A DNA stretch of 64,000 nucleotides, from NCBI GenBank assembly GCA_023151255.1, contig JAKLJG010000004.1:62001-126000 (forward strand). Reading direction: 5' to 3'. Origin of the DNA: Cyclobacteriaceae bacterium (GTDB lineage: Bacteria > Bacteroidota > Bacteroidia > Cytophagales > Cyclobacteriaceae). The notes under the pieces are model-generated. The model saw only the letters and a list, made by a program, of their open reading frames with translations, was not told the origin of the DNA and did no database searches. Positions 18,422 through 28,201 of the stretch are shown here, piece after piece; positions within the stretch are counted from its first letter, which is position 1; the number at the start of each line of letters is the position of its first letter. Both the position numbers and the translations under genes were made by a program.

Positions 18422-18530
18422 CATTTGTTAACTACAGGTGTGAACCTTTGTTGCTGCAAGTCTGAACAATGGTCAATGGATTTTTTTTGAAGGCTGATTT
18501 ACTTTTATCCTATCATTCAGCCTCTCGAAA

Positions 18531-18968
18531 ATGACCCGCAAGATTGCCGTTGATATTGTAGTTTTCTCATACATCCTGTTGTTTGTGTATGCTGCACTTA
18601 CCAAACTGCTGGACTATCAAAAGTTCGTGGTTCAACTCGGGCAATCACCCATCCTCACAAACTATGCCCAGGTACTTGCTGTGGTGATTCCGTTTATTGA
18701 ACTGGGCATCTCCCTGATGCTGATCTTCCCGAAGACCCGACTTAAAGGCTTGTATGCAGCATTCGGCTTAATGGTGATGTTCACCACCTATATTGTTCTT
18801 GCTTCACGGTTTAGTGATTATGTGCCTTGCTCTTGTGGGGGAGTGCTTGAAGGAATGACATGGACGCAGCATCTCATCTTTAATACTGTCTTTGTACTCC
18901 TTGCGTTGATTGGCATCCTGCTTCAACCGAACATTAGCAGTGTTGATTCTTCAACTTCACTCTCATGA
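18531..18968 (+). CDS. MauE/DoxX-like membrane protein
   Basis: A 145-residue protein with four transmembrane helices (about 9-26, 45-65, 76-92, 112-132) and a CSCGG cysteine pair (C100, C102) in a loop. MauE-type proteins are linked to disulfide chemistry of secreted proteins. The next gene encodes a small secreted peptide with two cysteines and a TlpA-type thioredoxin is nearby, so a role in its oxidation is plausible. A terminator follows at 19018. Confidence 0.8.
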   Translation: MTRKIAVDIVVFSYILLFVYAALTKLLDYQKFVVQLGQSPILTNYAQVLAVVIPFIELGISLMLIFPKTRLKGLYAAFGLMVMFTTYIVLASRFSDYVPCSCGGVLEGMTWTQHLIFNTVFVLLALIGILLQPNISSVDSSTSLS

Positions 18969-19017
18969 TTCGGTCAATCAGCCATATCGATCAATCGCTT
19001 AATGCCCCTAAAACACT

Positions 19018-19049
19018 GACGGGTACTGCAACTACCTGTCGGCTTTTTT
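19018..19049 (+). terminator. Intrinsic terminator after the MauE-like gene
   Basis: GACGGGTA (19018-19025) pairs with TACCTGTC (19033-19040) through eight pairs including one G-U, followed by a six-T run. Confidence 0.7.
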
Positions 19050-19141
19050 GTACACCCAGGTTGCAGCGGGTGTTGCTTTAAATTAATGTTCAACCCTAAA
19101 GTTTTTCAATTGCTTTTTGAATTATAAAAGCAGTAACATTT

Positions 19142-19411
19142 ATGAAGAACAAATTTTTGTTACCGCTATTGGCGGTTGTGTTTGCGGTGGTTGGCGCTTT
19201 GGCGACCCCACTAACAGGACAGATGGCGTGGTTTAAGCCGGTTGTGGGTTCTGCTGAACAAGGAATTATCGACAGCCCGGACACCAGTGATCCGTCTGTA
19301 CGCTGCACGCTTTCGGGAGCCACTCAGTGTTTCATCGGAAGTCGGCAAGCGTACAACAGCCAGCAAGGCGCCAACACGCAGAATCCTGCGGACTTGCTGA
19401 AGTACGATTGA
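19142..19411 (+). CDS. Small secreted protein (DUF6520-like)
   Basis: An 89-residue protein with a signal peptide (KNKFLLPLLAVVFAVVGALA) and a mature part carrying two cysteines (RCTLSGATQCFIG). It resembles the DUF6520 peptides encoded next to MauE-like genes in Bacteroidetes. It is framed by terminators on both sides, suggesting its own abundant transcript. Function unknown. Confidence 0.75.
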   Translation: MKNKFLLPLLAVVFAVVGALATPLTGQMAWFKPVVGSAEQGIIDSPDTSDPSVRCTLSGATQCFIGSRQAYNSQQGANTQNPADLLKYD

Positions 19412-19417
19412 TTCTCA

Positions 19418-19447
19418 TTAAGGGGCTAACCTCGGTTAGCCCCTTAA
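19418..19447 (+). terminator. Strong hairpin after the small secreted protein
   Basis: Perfect 14-base arms TTAAGGGGCTAACC and GGTTAGCCCCTTAA separated by two bases. The T content after it is modest, so it may act as terminator or as attenuator before the gene at 19461. Confidence 0.7.
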
Positions 19448-19460
19448 TATCTTCCTCATC

Positions 19461-20504
19461 ATGAAAAAGTTCATCCTCCTGATCATTGCCTGCAGTAGTG
19501 TAGTTGTTGTAGTTATCCCGTATTGGCTTTCGAATCGTAAGCCAAACGAAAAAAACGGTTTTGTCAGAAGAATTATATCAGACAAACTCACGCATATCAA
19601 CACCACTACCGTTCAGTCCGCGCATCTGTACTTTGCCGGAAGCAATCGTCATTACGTGTACCTCGCGAAATCAACGGCCCCACTTCAACTAATTGAGTTG
19701 AATCAAAGTGACTATCGGGTAATTCATCTGCAAAATCCTTTTGATCCGATTTTGAGTGAAAGTGAAATACAACTGGATTCACCCTACGTTTATGTTTCAG
19801 ATCTAAAACGACACAAGATTTTCAAAGGAGGTATTGACACCTGGCAATTAACCGAAGAGGTTGTGCAGAATGGTTTTTACTCGGCCTATGTCCCGATCAG
19901 CAATGGGTCGCTGGCGCTGCGTGTTTTTTCGGATGATTCATCCCAATATGTTTTAGCAAAGCGAAACCACCAGTCCACTTTCACACCAAACAGCACTTCG
20001 TTACTGGAGAAACAGATTGACGGCTTCTTTTGTACTGATGGAATGCTTCGCTACGACAACAGCAGGAAACTACTTGCCTACATATATTTTTACCGCAATC
20101 AATTTATCTGCGCTGATACCAATCTTAATCTGGTCTACCGTGGAAAAACGATTGACACCACGCACTATGCCAGAATAAAAGTAGGAAAACTTAAAAACGC
20201 GTCTATGCTTGCATCTCCTCCTTTCATCGTGAACAGAAGGGCCATTGTTGAGCGCGGTCGGCTTTACATCAATTCAACATTAAAGGGTGACAATGAAAAC
20301 ATTACCACATTCAATGCCTCAGATGTTATTGACGTGTACGATTTGTCAACAGGCACATACGAGTATAGCTTTTATATACCTCGATTTCAAAACACTAGGT
20401 TACGCCACTTCACGGTTAATGGAGATAATCTTTATGCATTGCATGACGCATTCTTAAATGTCTATTCACTCAAACCCGATGCCGCATTGTTCTCAATGGA
20501 GTGA
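19461..20504 (+). CDS. Secreted, probably beta-propeller protein
   Basis: A 347-residue protein with an N-terminal signal anchor (KKFILLIIACSSVVVVVIPYW) followed by beta-rich sequence with repeated patterns such as SPYVYVSDLKRHKIFKG and NGDNLYALHDAFLNVYSL, as in blades of a 6-bladed propeller. No catalytic motif. It lies 50 bases downstream of the small secreted peptide and may form a cluster with it. Its stop overlaps the convergent TlpA-like gene by 12 bases. Confidence 0.65.
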   Translation: MKKFILLIIACSSVVVVVIPYWLSNRKPNEKNGFVRRIISDKLTHINTTTVQSAHLYFAGSNRHYVYLAKSTAPLQLIELNQSDYRVIHLQNPFDPILSESEIQLDSPYVYVSDLKRHKIFKGGIDTWQLTEEVVQNGFYSAYVPISNGSLALRVFSDDSSQYVLAKRNHQSTFTPNSTSLLEKQIDGFFCTDGMLRYDNSRKLLAYIYFYRNQFICADTNLNLVYRGKTIDTTHYARIKVGKLKNASMLASPPFIVNRRAIVERGRLYINSTLKGDNENITTFNASDVIDVYDLSTGTYEYSFYIPRFQNTRLRHFTVNGDNLYALHDAFLNVYSLKPDAALFSME

Positions 20505-21962
20505 GGTTTCTTGCGGATCACGGATCACCACGACCCTGAACGGCTTATATGCCTTGGTTAGTTCAAGCCCGAATGTTTTGAGATGCATTCTAATTTCCTC
20601 AAACGACATTCTACGGTCTAATGTGAAATCAATTCTATCTGTAATTCCCGTTTCATCAATAAAGGCACTCTGCTCTGATTTTGGGAGCTTTCCAAAATCC
20701 ATTGAGCCGTACCCATAAAATCCACCAAGAAAGGTTATCACATCCTGCATGACTGCGTTCTGATATTCGAAAGGATAATCCATATCCCGGATATTCAACT
20801 TCTTTGATTGATCAAGAGATTTCAGTTTTTGCAACGCACCTTTCTTATCGGGAGCAGATAGCCGCCAATACGGCATCAGACGGCTTTCCACAGCCACAGA
20901 ATAACCAAAATAGGTGTCCAGGTCATTTCGCATGGCGGCCTGCAGGTACCATGCATGGCCGGTGCCTTCGGGCACTTTTAGACTATAGTTGAACCGATTT
21001 ACCGGGCTAGTCTTACTCCATTTGAAAGGCGCATGGTCGGTTACTTCCAAAATAGGCTCATGCCATAATTTTCCGTAGGAGGTTTTCAGGTGGGGGTGCT
21101 TTATCGTGTCTGGAAACTCCCAGTTGATGTTACGGAAATGCACAGCATTTTGTACGGTGTCACCATAAGCGAGGTAGTAGAGTTGGGCGATGTTTGCTCC
21201 GATCACTTGTACTCTGTTTTTGTATTTGTTATACTCTGAGGTTGAATCTACCCAACTAAAACTATGAATGAATCCCGGATTTCCCGCCTTAATTTTTCCG
21301 TCATAGCGTGTAAGAATGGAACGAAACAGAAAGTCCGACTCGTTACCTCCGTTACCTTCGATGAGCAGCAATTTAAAATGATCAAACGAAGGATTAACTT
21401 CTGCTTGCATATCAGGATTTACCTTGTGTCCATCTGATTGGAGGCGTTCAATAATGCCAGAAACCTTATTAGGATCGCTTCCTATCCAAGCTATGCGGCC
21501 TGTCTTATCAATCACAAAAATGTGAGGTATCCCACTTAGTCCTGCCGCACTAAGCCAGGTACGTTCTAACGCACCATCGGGTGTGTCAACGGCAACTCTG
21601 TAGTTTATTGCTGCTGATTTCTTGGCAACATATCGTTCTACCTTTCCGACATAGGCTGTGCTGTTTTTCGGGAGTCCCTGGCTTTCCATTACAAATAAGC
21701 TCACCACATCAATGCTGCTGCCGTGCTTCTTGGCCAAGGAAGACAATACCGGAATTGCTGCAGCACATGGTGCACACCACGTTGCACCAAATTCAACAAC
21801 GTATATTTTGCCTTTCTGAAATCCGACAAGGGAATCGCCCTTGATCCACTTCAACGGGCAGAGCGCTGGTGCAAGGTCGCCAACCCGTAAGGCAGGTTCA
21901 TGCTGGGCAGTTGTACTGAGGTTATAGAATGCTACTATGATCAATATTATTAATTTCTTCAT
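20493..21962 (-). CDS. TlpA-like thioredoxin protein with C-terminal extension
   Basis: A 489-residue secreted protein with an N-terminal signal peptide. The thioredoxin domain (about 25-180) has the active site WCAPC (C63, C66) and a cis-Pro loop SGIPHIF. The C-terminal 300 residues are beta-rich and end in a segment like DUF3738 (RMSFEEIRMHLKTFGLELTKAYKPF). The family reduces or shuffles disulfides in the periplasm. It lies after susD on the same strand (124-base gap), so it may be the last gene of that uptake locus. Confidence 0.85.
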   Translation of the reverse strand: MKKLIILIIVAFYNLSTTAQHEPALRVGDLAPALCPLKWIKGDSLVGFQKGKIYVVEFGATWCAPCAAAIPVLSSLAKKHGSSIDVVSLFVMESQGLPKNSTAYVGKVERYVAKKSAAINYRVAVDTPDGALERTWLSAAGLSGIPHIFVIDKTGRIAWIGSDPNKVSGIIERLQSDGHKVNPDMQAEVNPSFDHFKLLLIEGNGGNESDFLFRSILTRYDGKIKAGNPGFIHSFSWVDSTSEYNKYKNRVQVIGANIAQLYYLAYGDTVQNAVHFRNINWEFPDTIKHPHLKTSYGKLWHEPILEVTDHAPFKWSKTSPVNRFNYSLKVPEGTGHAWYLQAAMRNDLDTYFGYSVAVESRLMPYWRLSAPDKKGALQKLKSLDQSKKLNIRDMDYPFEYQNAVMQDVITFLGGFYGYGSMDFGKLPKSEQSAFIDETGITDRIDFTLDRRMSFEEIRMHLKTFGLELTKAYKPFRVVVIRDPQETSLH

Positions 21963-22086
21963 GATCTTTGAGTTTGAGGTATTATTGAAAACAAAGGCAT
22001 TTCAACTCAGGCCTTTATCAAGCCTGAACCTTGTTTGATAATTTGACTAATGATTAATGAATTACTGTTGCATCGATACCGTATGG

Positions 22087-23487
22087 TCAGTAGCCGTCAT
22101 TCTGCGAAAGACCGGGATTCAATAATCGTTCGGATTCCGGTATTGGAAACAGTACATCCGTAGCTTGCCAATCTGTTTTGAGTAGAGACAGTATTTCGTT
22201 TGCGCGGTTTGTTCTTTTGATGTCAAGCCAGCGGTGGCCCCATTCTGCGAACAACTCCACTCTTCTCTCTTGCTCTATTGCTGCTAATAATGTCGGCTGA
22301 TCGAAAGCGGATGTATTCTCAAGGCCGGATCGGTTTCTTATTGCATTGAGGTCTTCCTGTGCGCCCGCTACGTCATTCAGTCGCGCACGCGCTTCGGCAC
22401 GAATAAGGTATTGTTCGGCCAATCGTAAAACAGTGGCATACTCTGAAAGCACAGGATTAAGTCCGACCTTGTACTTGTACGGATAATGCCATGTGCCGGA
22501 GGCATTGGTAAACGTACCAACCCATTTAGCCCTGCGCTCATCATCAACTTCAAATGCATTTACCAAATGAGGTGTCAATGACACTCTGCGGGAAGTGGCA
22601 TTGGGAGCACCGATGAGAATGAACAGTTGTCCCTGAGGTGTATTGGAGCCGGGGATCACAGGCCTGAGTTGCCAGATTGATTCAGCGCTGTTTGGCAAGA
22701 AAACACGATTCAAGTCCGATTCCAGGGAGTAAAGGGGATTGCCAATTACCTGTGTTGCGTAGGTTTCAGCCTTTTCCCATTCACCGAGGTATAAATACAA
22801 CCGCGCCAGTAAGGCTATTGCAGCGCCTTTGTTCGGCTGAATTCTTTCACCTGCCGAAAATTTATAATCTTCCGATAATTGTGAGACTGCTTCCAGCAGG
22901 TCCATTTCCATATTCTCATAGATCTGGGCTGTTGGTATCCTCACGGCCTTTGCATTCATGCGGTAATCTGTTGAAGTCAAATAAGGCACATCACCAAACA
23001 GATTTACCAGATAGAAGTGACAGAATGCACGGATAAATTTTGCTTCTCCGGCCAGTTGGTTTCTCATGGCTGATGAAATGCCGGTTGACTTTGACAATCC
23101 TTCCAACACCGCATTGGCGTTGTTGATGTACCGGTACGCTTCACGCCAGAATACGCCAAGCACATCATTGTTCGTTGCTGCCAACGAGTTGTTATAAAAT
23201 TGAACAACATCCGCACGGGTGGCATAACTAATCAATTCATCCGAGGCAATTCCCGTATACTCTTCCATGCCGGCTCTTGTGAAGCCCGGATTGGTCATCA
23301 TCAAACTGTAAATGCCTCGCACCGCAGAAGCTGCCGATGCATCATTATTAAACACATTCTCATTAGATATCTCCGTCTTCGGAGGATCTATCTCAATGAA
23401 ATCATTGCAAGCCGTGCATAACAACAACGCAATGACCATATGTTTGAACCGATTATATTGAGTTGTAACTATATTTTTCATCTTCAT
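22087..23487 (-). CDS. SusD/RagB-family outer-membrane lipoprotein
   Basis: A 466-residue lipoprotein with a lipobox near C27 (LLLCTAC), TPR-like helices and the SusD C-terminal pattern (AEQYLIRAEARARLND, ELFAEWGHRWLDIKR, LFPIPESERLLNPGLSQN). It caps the SusC channel and binds the nutrient at the cell surface. It begins 7 bases after the SusC stop. The substrate cannot be told; there are no glycoside hydrolases or peptidases adjacent, only a TlpA-like protein. Confidence 0.93.
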   Translation of the reverse strand: MKMKNIVTTQYNRFKHMVIALLLCTACNDFIEIDPPKTEISNENVFNNDASAASAVRGIYSLMMTNPGFTRAGMEEYTGIASDELISYATRADVVQFYNNSLAATNNDVLGVFWREAYRYINNANAVLEGLSKSTGISSAMRNQLAGEAKFIRAFCHFYLVNLFGDVPYLTSTDYRMNAKAVRIPTAQIYENMEMDLLEAVSQLSEDYKFSAGERIQPNKGAAIALLARLYLYLGEWEKAETYATQVIGNPLYSLESDLNRVFLPNSAESIWQLRPVIPGSNTPQGQLFILIGAPNATSRRVSLTPHLVNAFEVDDERRAKWVGTFTNASGTWHYPYKYKVGLNPVLSEYATVLRLAEQYLIRAEARARLNDVAGAQEDLNAIRNRSGLENTSAFDQPTLLAAIEQERRVELFAEWGHRWLDIKRTNRANEILSLLKTDWQATDVLFPIPESERLLNPGLSQNDGY

Positions 23488-23494
23488 CCTGCTT

Positions 23495-26400
23495 TTAAAG
23501 TGAGACTTGTAAACCTGCGGTTATCATTCGCAACGGAGGTAACGACATAGACATCTGGTTTTCCGGATCAAGTCCGATATAACGTGTAATCGTAAACAGG
23601 TTCTGCCCCTGGATATAAATTTTACCTGAAGAAAGTTTCACTTTCTGACACCAGGCCGTTGGTAGCGTCCATGATACCGATGCGTTTTTCAACCGCATAA
23701 AGGAGGCATCTGTAACAGCATTATTTGACAACCGGTTTCTGTTGAAGGCTAAACCAACCGATCCGTCTGGATCAAATGCGGTGAACCGTTGAATCCCCGA
23801 ATCGTCCCCCGGTTGCTGCCAACGCGCCATTACTTGCGCGGGTTGATTGGAGAGATCACCGGGGAATGTGAACGACCGGATGTAACTAAAGCCTGATTGC
23901 TTCACAAACTGAAAAAGGAAGTCGAATTGAAAATTCCCGAGCTTAAGCGTGTTATTTATCCCACCATAAAATTGCTGGGCTACGCTTTCAATGCCCACAT
24001 AATCGTCAGGGCTCGATATTGTCCCATCGTTATTACGATCTGCAAAGGTGTACAATCCTGTCTGGGGGTCGACCTGTAGATACTCATATCCCTTCAAAAC
24101 GAAGACAGGTTTACCGATATCAAAACGGTTGGCGTAAGCTCTGAATTTCTCAAGATCCGGAAACTCCCTTAGCACGTTAGCGGGTATGGTGACATTAACA
24201 TCCGCAGTCCACTGGATGACCTTGGTTTTAACCAAGGTTGAAGAAAGCAGGAATTCCCAACCGGTGTTTTCTACCGTAGCCGGAAGATTGAATTGAACGG
24301 TTGATTGACCCGTCATAACCGGCAACGGGAGCCCGACCAATTGGCCTGTTGACCGATTAAGGTAGTATGCAGAAGAGAGTGAAATCCGATCACCCCAGAA
24401 TCCCAGGTCTACTGCTGCTTCAAACTTTCTGTTTGTTTCCCAGGAGTACTCCGGATTGGCGAGCCGCGATACATACACGCCTGAGTTGTTGTTGTACGGA
24501 TAGGTAGTTGGTGAATACGTATTCAGGTATTGATAGTTGCCAATGGCATCACTTCCCGTGGAGCCAAAACTTGATCTGACTTTTCCGAAGCTTAACCACG
24601 ACAAGTTTTTCATCCATTTCTCATCCGAGAATATCCAGGCAATTCCTGCTGCACCAAAATTGGCAAACCTGTTCCCCGGACCGAAACGGCTCGATCCATC
24701 TCTGCGGCCGGTCAGGTTAATGATGTACCTCTTCTTCCAGGCATAGTTTAGCCGGGCAAAGAGTGCCGCATAGCGATACTGTGAGTAGGAAGCATCGGTG
24801 ATATTAATGGTGGTGGCTGCATCGATGTTCTCCAAAAAAGCATCATTCGTGTATCCACCGGCTTCAATTGTTTTTCCTGATTGCACATTCTCTTGAAATG
24901 TTCCGCCAATAAGGGCTGTAAGGGTTCCGTCTCCGATATCCCGAGTGTAGTCCAATTGAGGCTCTGCAATCCACGTATTGATATAACTATCTCCGAAATT
25001 GGAACTACCCGTAACGCCCCACGAGATAACCTCCGGGCTATAGGAACTTAGCGAGTTGGTGACAATTTCATTCACATTCATGCTTGTATAACCGAGCGAA
25101 GTTTTCAGGTTTAACCCCGGCAGCACTTCGTAACTCAATCCAACATTTCCGACAAAATTTTCAATATCACTTTCGTATTTTCTGCGCAGAACTGCCAACG
25201 GGTTCGACCAGGTGTTATCTTCCCAATTCAGGTTTCCCTGATCATCATACAACGCAGGCGCATTCGGAGGCAAGCTCATGGCCATCGCGGTAAGGTCGGC
25301 ACTGATGATGTTGTTTATGCTCGCGCTGTAGTTCACCGAGGCAGAAGCCTTGAAGCGGTTATCTTCCGAACGGTGATTGATGTTGAATCTGCCAGTTCCG
25401 CGATGAAATGCGTTGCTACCGGGGAAAACAGTCGATTCCCGGTAGTAGCTTCCCCCGATGAGGAACTGTGTATGCGATGTTCCACCCGCAATTGACAACT
25501 GTGCATTGGTAAGGTGGGCTGAACCTCCGATGAGTTTTTCCTGCCAGTCGGTATATCGATCGTTGTTCCACATTTTAAGATCTGGCCAGTACACATCATA
25601 GGCAGGATCTTCCAGCATGGTGGCGTATCCATCATTCTCAATTGCCTCTTGGCGCATCTGGAGATATTGGTTTGTGTTCAACAGGTCAACCTTTCTGGAA
25701 ACATCACCAACGCCTTGCGTCATATCCAATGTTACTCGCGTTTTGCCAGCCTTGCCTTTCTTCGTTGTGATCAATACAACACCATTTGCCCCTCTTGAAC
25801 CATAGATGGCCGTTGCATCTGCATCCTTGAGTACTTCAATGCTTTCGATGTCATTAGGGTTAATCAGACTCAAAGGGTTGCCTCCACGAAGGTTGCTGCT
25901 GCTCATGATTGAAGATGTCAGCGAGGAAGACGTGAAGGGGACTCCGTCAATCAGGTAAAGCGGTAAGTTCCCATTGATTGTTCCACCCGCTCCGTTACGT
26001 AAACTATTCTGGCCTCTGATTTGAATGTCGAAGCCGCCCCCTGGCATACCTGTGTTTTGCTGAATGTACACGCCCGTCATTCTCCCTTGAAGCGCCTGCA
26101 AGGGATTACTAACAGGTTGCTTTTCAATTGCCTCTGCCGTTACCCTGCTAATATTTCCCGTTTGTTCACGTTCTTTCACCTCCCAATAGCCCGCGTTAAC
26201 CACTACTTCGCTTAAACTCGTCACATCTTCGCGCATGGCCACGTCAATGACGGTGCGGCCGCCAACAGGTATCTCTAACGAGGTGTATCCGATAAATGAG
26301 AAGACCAGTACATCCTTATCATCCGTCATGATGGCGTACTTCCCATTCACATCGGTGGTGGTGCCGTTGGTGGTTCCCTTGATCAACACGTTTACACCAG

Positions 26401-26878
26401 CCATGGGCGTTTGTGTGGAACCCTCGGTTACGGTACCGGTTACCTGGATCAACGTGTGATGCAATGAGGCACCATTGGAACCTCCGTGCGTGGATGACTG
26501 ATCATCGGTACTTTCGGCAGCCACCTTTTTGAGTGTGATCGCTGCTTCTTTTTCATGCACGTTGTACCGGATCTTTCGGGGAGTCAACAGTTCCTCCAAC
26601 AGCGCGCGCAGTGTTTTCTTCTCGATGGAAAGTGACACGTTCGGCTCTTCGTGAAACTGGTTGATGCTGTACGCAAACTTCACCTGCGCTACAGCTTCAA
26701 TTTCGTGCAAGGCTTTTTCGAAAGGCAAATCGGTTATGGTGATGGATATTTCTCTATCCAACACTTGTGCGTAGTTCGGATGGGCTAACGTTACTCCGCA
26801 TAGGGTAATGGCTATTACTGCCTGTACCGCACATATTCTCATAACCTTCCAAAGTTTTGCGGTAAAACTTTTTTTCAT
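23495..26878 (-). CDS. SusC/RagA-family TonB-dependent transporter with STN domain
   Basis: A 1127-residue protein counted from the ATG at 26878; an upstream ATG at 26980 adds residues that do not look like a signal peptide. Order: signal peptide, STN domain (about 55-110, PFEKALHEIEAVAQVKFAYS), carboxypeptidase-like beta-sandwich, TonB plug (SNPLQALQGRMTGVYIQQN and LIDGVPFTSS), and a 22-strand barrel ending in aromatic ITAGLQVSL. The STN domain signals to FecR, which fits the upstream FecR/sigma genes. Confidence 0.94.
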   Translation of the reverse strand: MKKSFTAKLWKVMRICAVQAVIAITLCGVTLAHPNYAQVLDREISITITDLPFEKALHEIEAVAQVKFAYSINQFHEEPNVSLSIEKKTLRALLEELLTPRKIRYNVHEKEAAITLKKVAAESTDDQSSTHGGSNGASLHHTLIQVTGTVTEGSTQTPMAGVNVLIKGTTNGTTTDVNGKYAIMTDDKDVLVFSFIGYTSLEIPVGGRTVIDVAMREDVTSLSEVVVNAGYWEVKEREQTGNISRVTAEAIEKQPVSNPLQALQGRMTGVYIQQNTGMPGGGFDIQIRGQNSLRNGAGGTINGNLPLYLIDGVPFTSSSLTSSIMSSSNLRGGNPLSLINPNDIESIEVLKDADATAIYGSRGANGVVLITTKKGKAGKTRVTLDMTQGVGDVSRKVDLLNTNQYLQMRQEAIENDGYATMLEDPAYDVYWPDLKMWNNDRYTDWQEKLIGGSAHLTNAQLSIAGGTSHTQFLIGGSYYRESTVFPGSNAFHRGTGRFNINHRSEDNRFKASASVNYSASINNIISADLTAMAMSLPPNAPALYDDQGNLNWEDNTWSNPLAVLRRKYESDIENFVGNVGLSYEVLPGLNLKTSLGYTSMNVNEIVTNSLSSYSPEVISWGVTGSSNFGDSYINTWIAEPQLDYTRDIGDGTLTALIGGTFQENVQSGKTIEAGGYTNDAFLENIDAATTINITDASYSQYRYAALFARLNYAWKKRYIINLTGRRDGSSRFGPGNRFANFGAAGIAWIFSDEKWMKNLSWLSFGKVRSSFGSTGSDAIGNYQYLNTYSPTTYPYNNNSGVYVSRLANPEYSWETNRKFEAAVDLGFWGDRISLSSAYYLNRSTGQLVGLPLPVMTGQSTVQFNLPATVENTGWEFLLSSTLVKTKVIQWTADVNVTIPANVLREFPDLEKFRAYANRFDIGKPVFVLKGYEYLQVDPQTGLYTFADRNNDGTISSPDDYVGIESVAQQFYGGINNTLKLGNFQFDFLFQFVKQSGFSYIRSFTFPGDLSNQPAQVMARWQQPGDDSGIQRFTAFDPDGSVGLAFNRNRLSNNAVTDASFMRLKNASVSWTLPTAWCQKVKLSSGKIYIQGQNLFTITRYIGLDPENQMSMSLPPLRMITAGLQVSL

Positions 26879-26989
26879 AACTTGAATTGGTTTTGTTCTT
26901 ATTCTGTATTTGAAATGGGACAAAGCTTCCCCGCTTCCATCCAAGGATGGAAATTTCAACACCCGGTAGGGGTTTGACATTGGGGAATT

Positions 26990-27052
26990 CTTGACAAAGG
27001 TGAATCAGACCCTTGTCAAGGGGGACAAGCAGGAGTGATCGCATCACTCCTG
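26990..27052 (-). promoter_or_regulatory. Two stem-loops in the susC leader
   Basis: CAGGAGTGAT (27030-27039) pairs perfectly with ATCACTCCTG (27043-27052) over a 3-base loop. CTTGACAAAGG (26990-27000) pairs with CCCTTGTCAAG (27010-27020) with one mismatch. Both lie between fecR and susC in the direction of transcription. They may be terminator/attenuator or message-stabilising structures. Confidence 0.55.
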
Positions 27053-27117
27053 TTTTGTTTTAGGTGGAATCGAATAGAATGGCGTGGCTCGGTTTCATGG
27101 TTGGCAGGTTTAGGTTC

Positions 27118-28083
27118 TTACTTACATCCTTTACCGGTAAGAGTTACCGTTTTATCCTGGATACTGTAGGTCACATCCAGTACTTCCGAAATCAACCGCA
27201 ACGATTTTTCCAGTGATTGATCCGTGAAATCCATGGTGATCTTGCAGTTCCGGATACGTTTGTCGGAAAGTTTTACCGACACGTTGAATTTACTTTCCAG
27301 CCGGTTCACCACCTCATCCATACTCGTATTGGTGAATTGCATGTTGTAGTCAGTGTTCACCGTAAGGGACGTAATTTCCTGCGGGCTGGTGGAGAGCTTC
27401 TCAAACTCCCCGTTGCTTTTATAAATAATCTTTTCCTGCGGTAGCACGTCTACGCCTGCTGTATTGGCGGCCGATGAAAGGTTCACTTTGCCCGTAAGCA
27501 CCGTTAGCTCCACCTGGTCAACACCTGTTTTAATGTTGAAGCTTGTGCCGAGCACGCTCACTTTTACCTCCCCGCATTGCACAATGAATGGGTGGCTTGC
27601 ATCCTTCGCTACTTCGAATAATGCTTCGCCCTGAAATGTGGTATAGCGTGCACCCTCATCCGGTTTTTCGTAATACAATACTTTGCTTTCCCCTCTTAAC
27701 CAGACGAGCGATCCATCGTTCAGGATGATTTTTTCAACTCCATTTTTTGCCACTACTTCAAGTTGGTACTTGCTGGACGTGGTGAAATACCACACGGCAT
27801 ACGACACCAGCGACACGATCACCAGCGATGCCGCAATGCGGATCATCCATTGGTCGGGGCGCGTCTTTCTTTTGGGTTTCAGCGCCACAACCTCTTCCAC
27901 ACTGGTCAGGCTATCTGTCAACTTCTGGAAGATGCGGTCTTCCTCTTCTTTACTTAATTCCAGGTCGGTATTGTCCTCAGCGCCCATGGCGTCCAGCCAT
28001 GCCTCTATCTTTACGCGTTCCTGTTCGGATACTTTCCCCGTAACATAGCGCTCCATGAGCAGGTCAAAATCTGATTTTTCCAT
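27118..28083 (-). CDS. FecR-family anti-sigma factor
   Basis: A 321-residue inner-membrane protein. A cytoplasmic sigma-binding segment (1-75) precedes one membrane helix (about 81-100), then the FecR beta domain (about 110-220; EKIILNDGSLVWL, FEVAKDASHPF) and a C-terminal DUF4974 domain (SMDEVVNRLESKFNVSVKLSD). It holds the ECF sigma factor and releases or activates it when the SusC STN domain reports substrate. The upstream sigma gene is 118 bases away. Confidence 0.92.
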   Translation of the reverse strand: MEKSDFDLLMERYVTGKVSEQERVKIEAWLDAMGAEDNTDLELSKEEEDRIFQKLTDSLTSVEEVVALKPKRKTRPDQWMIRIAASLVIVSLVSYAVWYFTTSSKYQLEVVAKNGVEKIILNDGSLVWLRGESKVLYYEKPDEGARYTTFQGEALFEVAKDASHPFIVQCGEVKVSVLGTSFNIKTGVDQVELTVLTGKVNLSSAANTAGVDVLPQEKIIYKSNGEFEKLSTSPQEITSLTVNTDYNMQFTNTSMDEVVNRLESKFNVSVKLSDKRIRNCKITMDFTDQSLEKSLRLISEVLDVTYSIQDKTVTLTGKGCK

Positions 28084-28201
28084 GGCTCCCGTGGTTTTGT
28101 AACGTGTCTACTAATTTAAGCAAACGGATTGCCTCTTTATATTACAAAGTGACGGGATTGCGGGGTTCATATAGTCGGGCGGAACCCGATACGCAAAAAT
28201 G

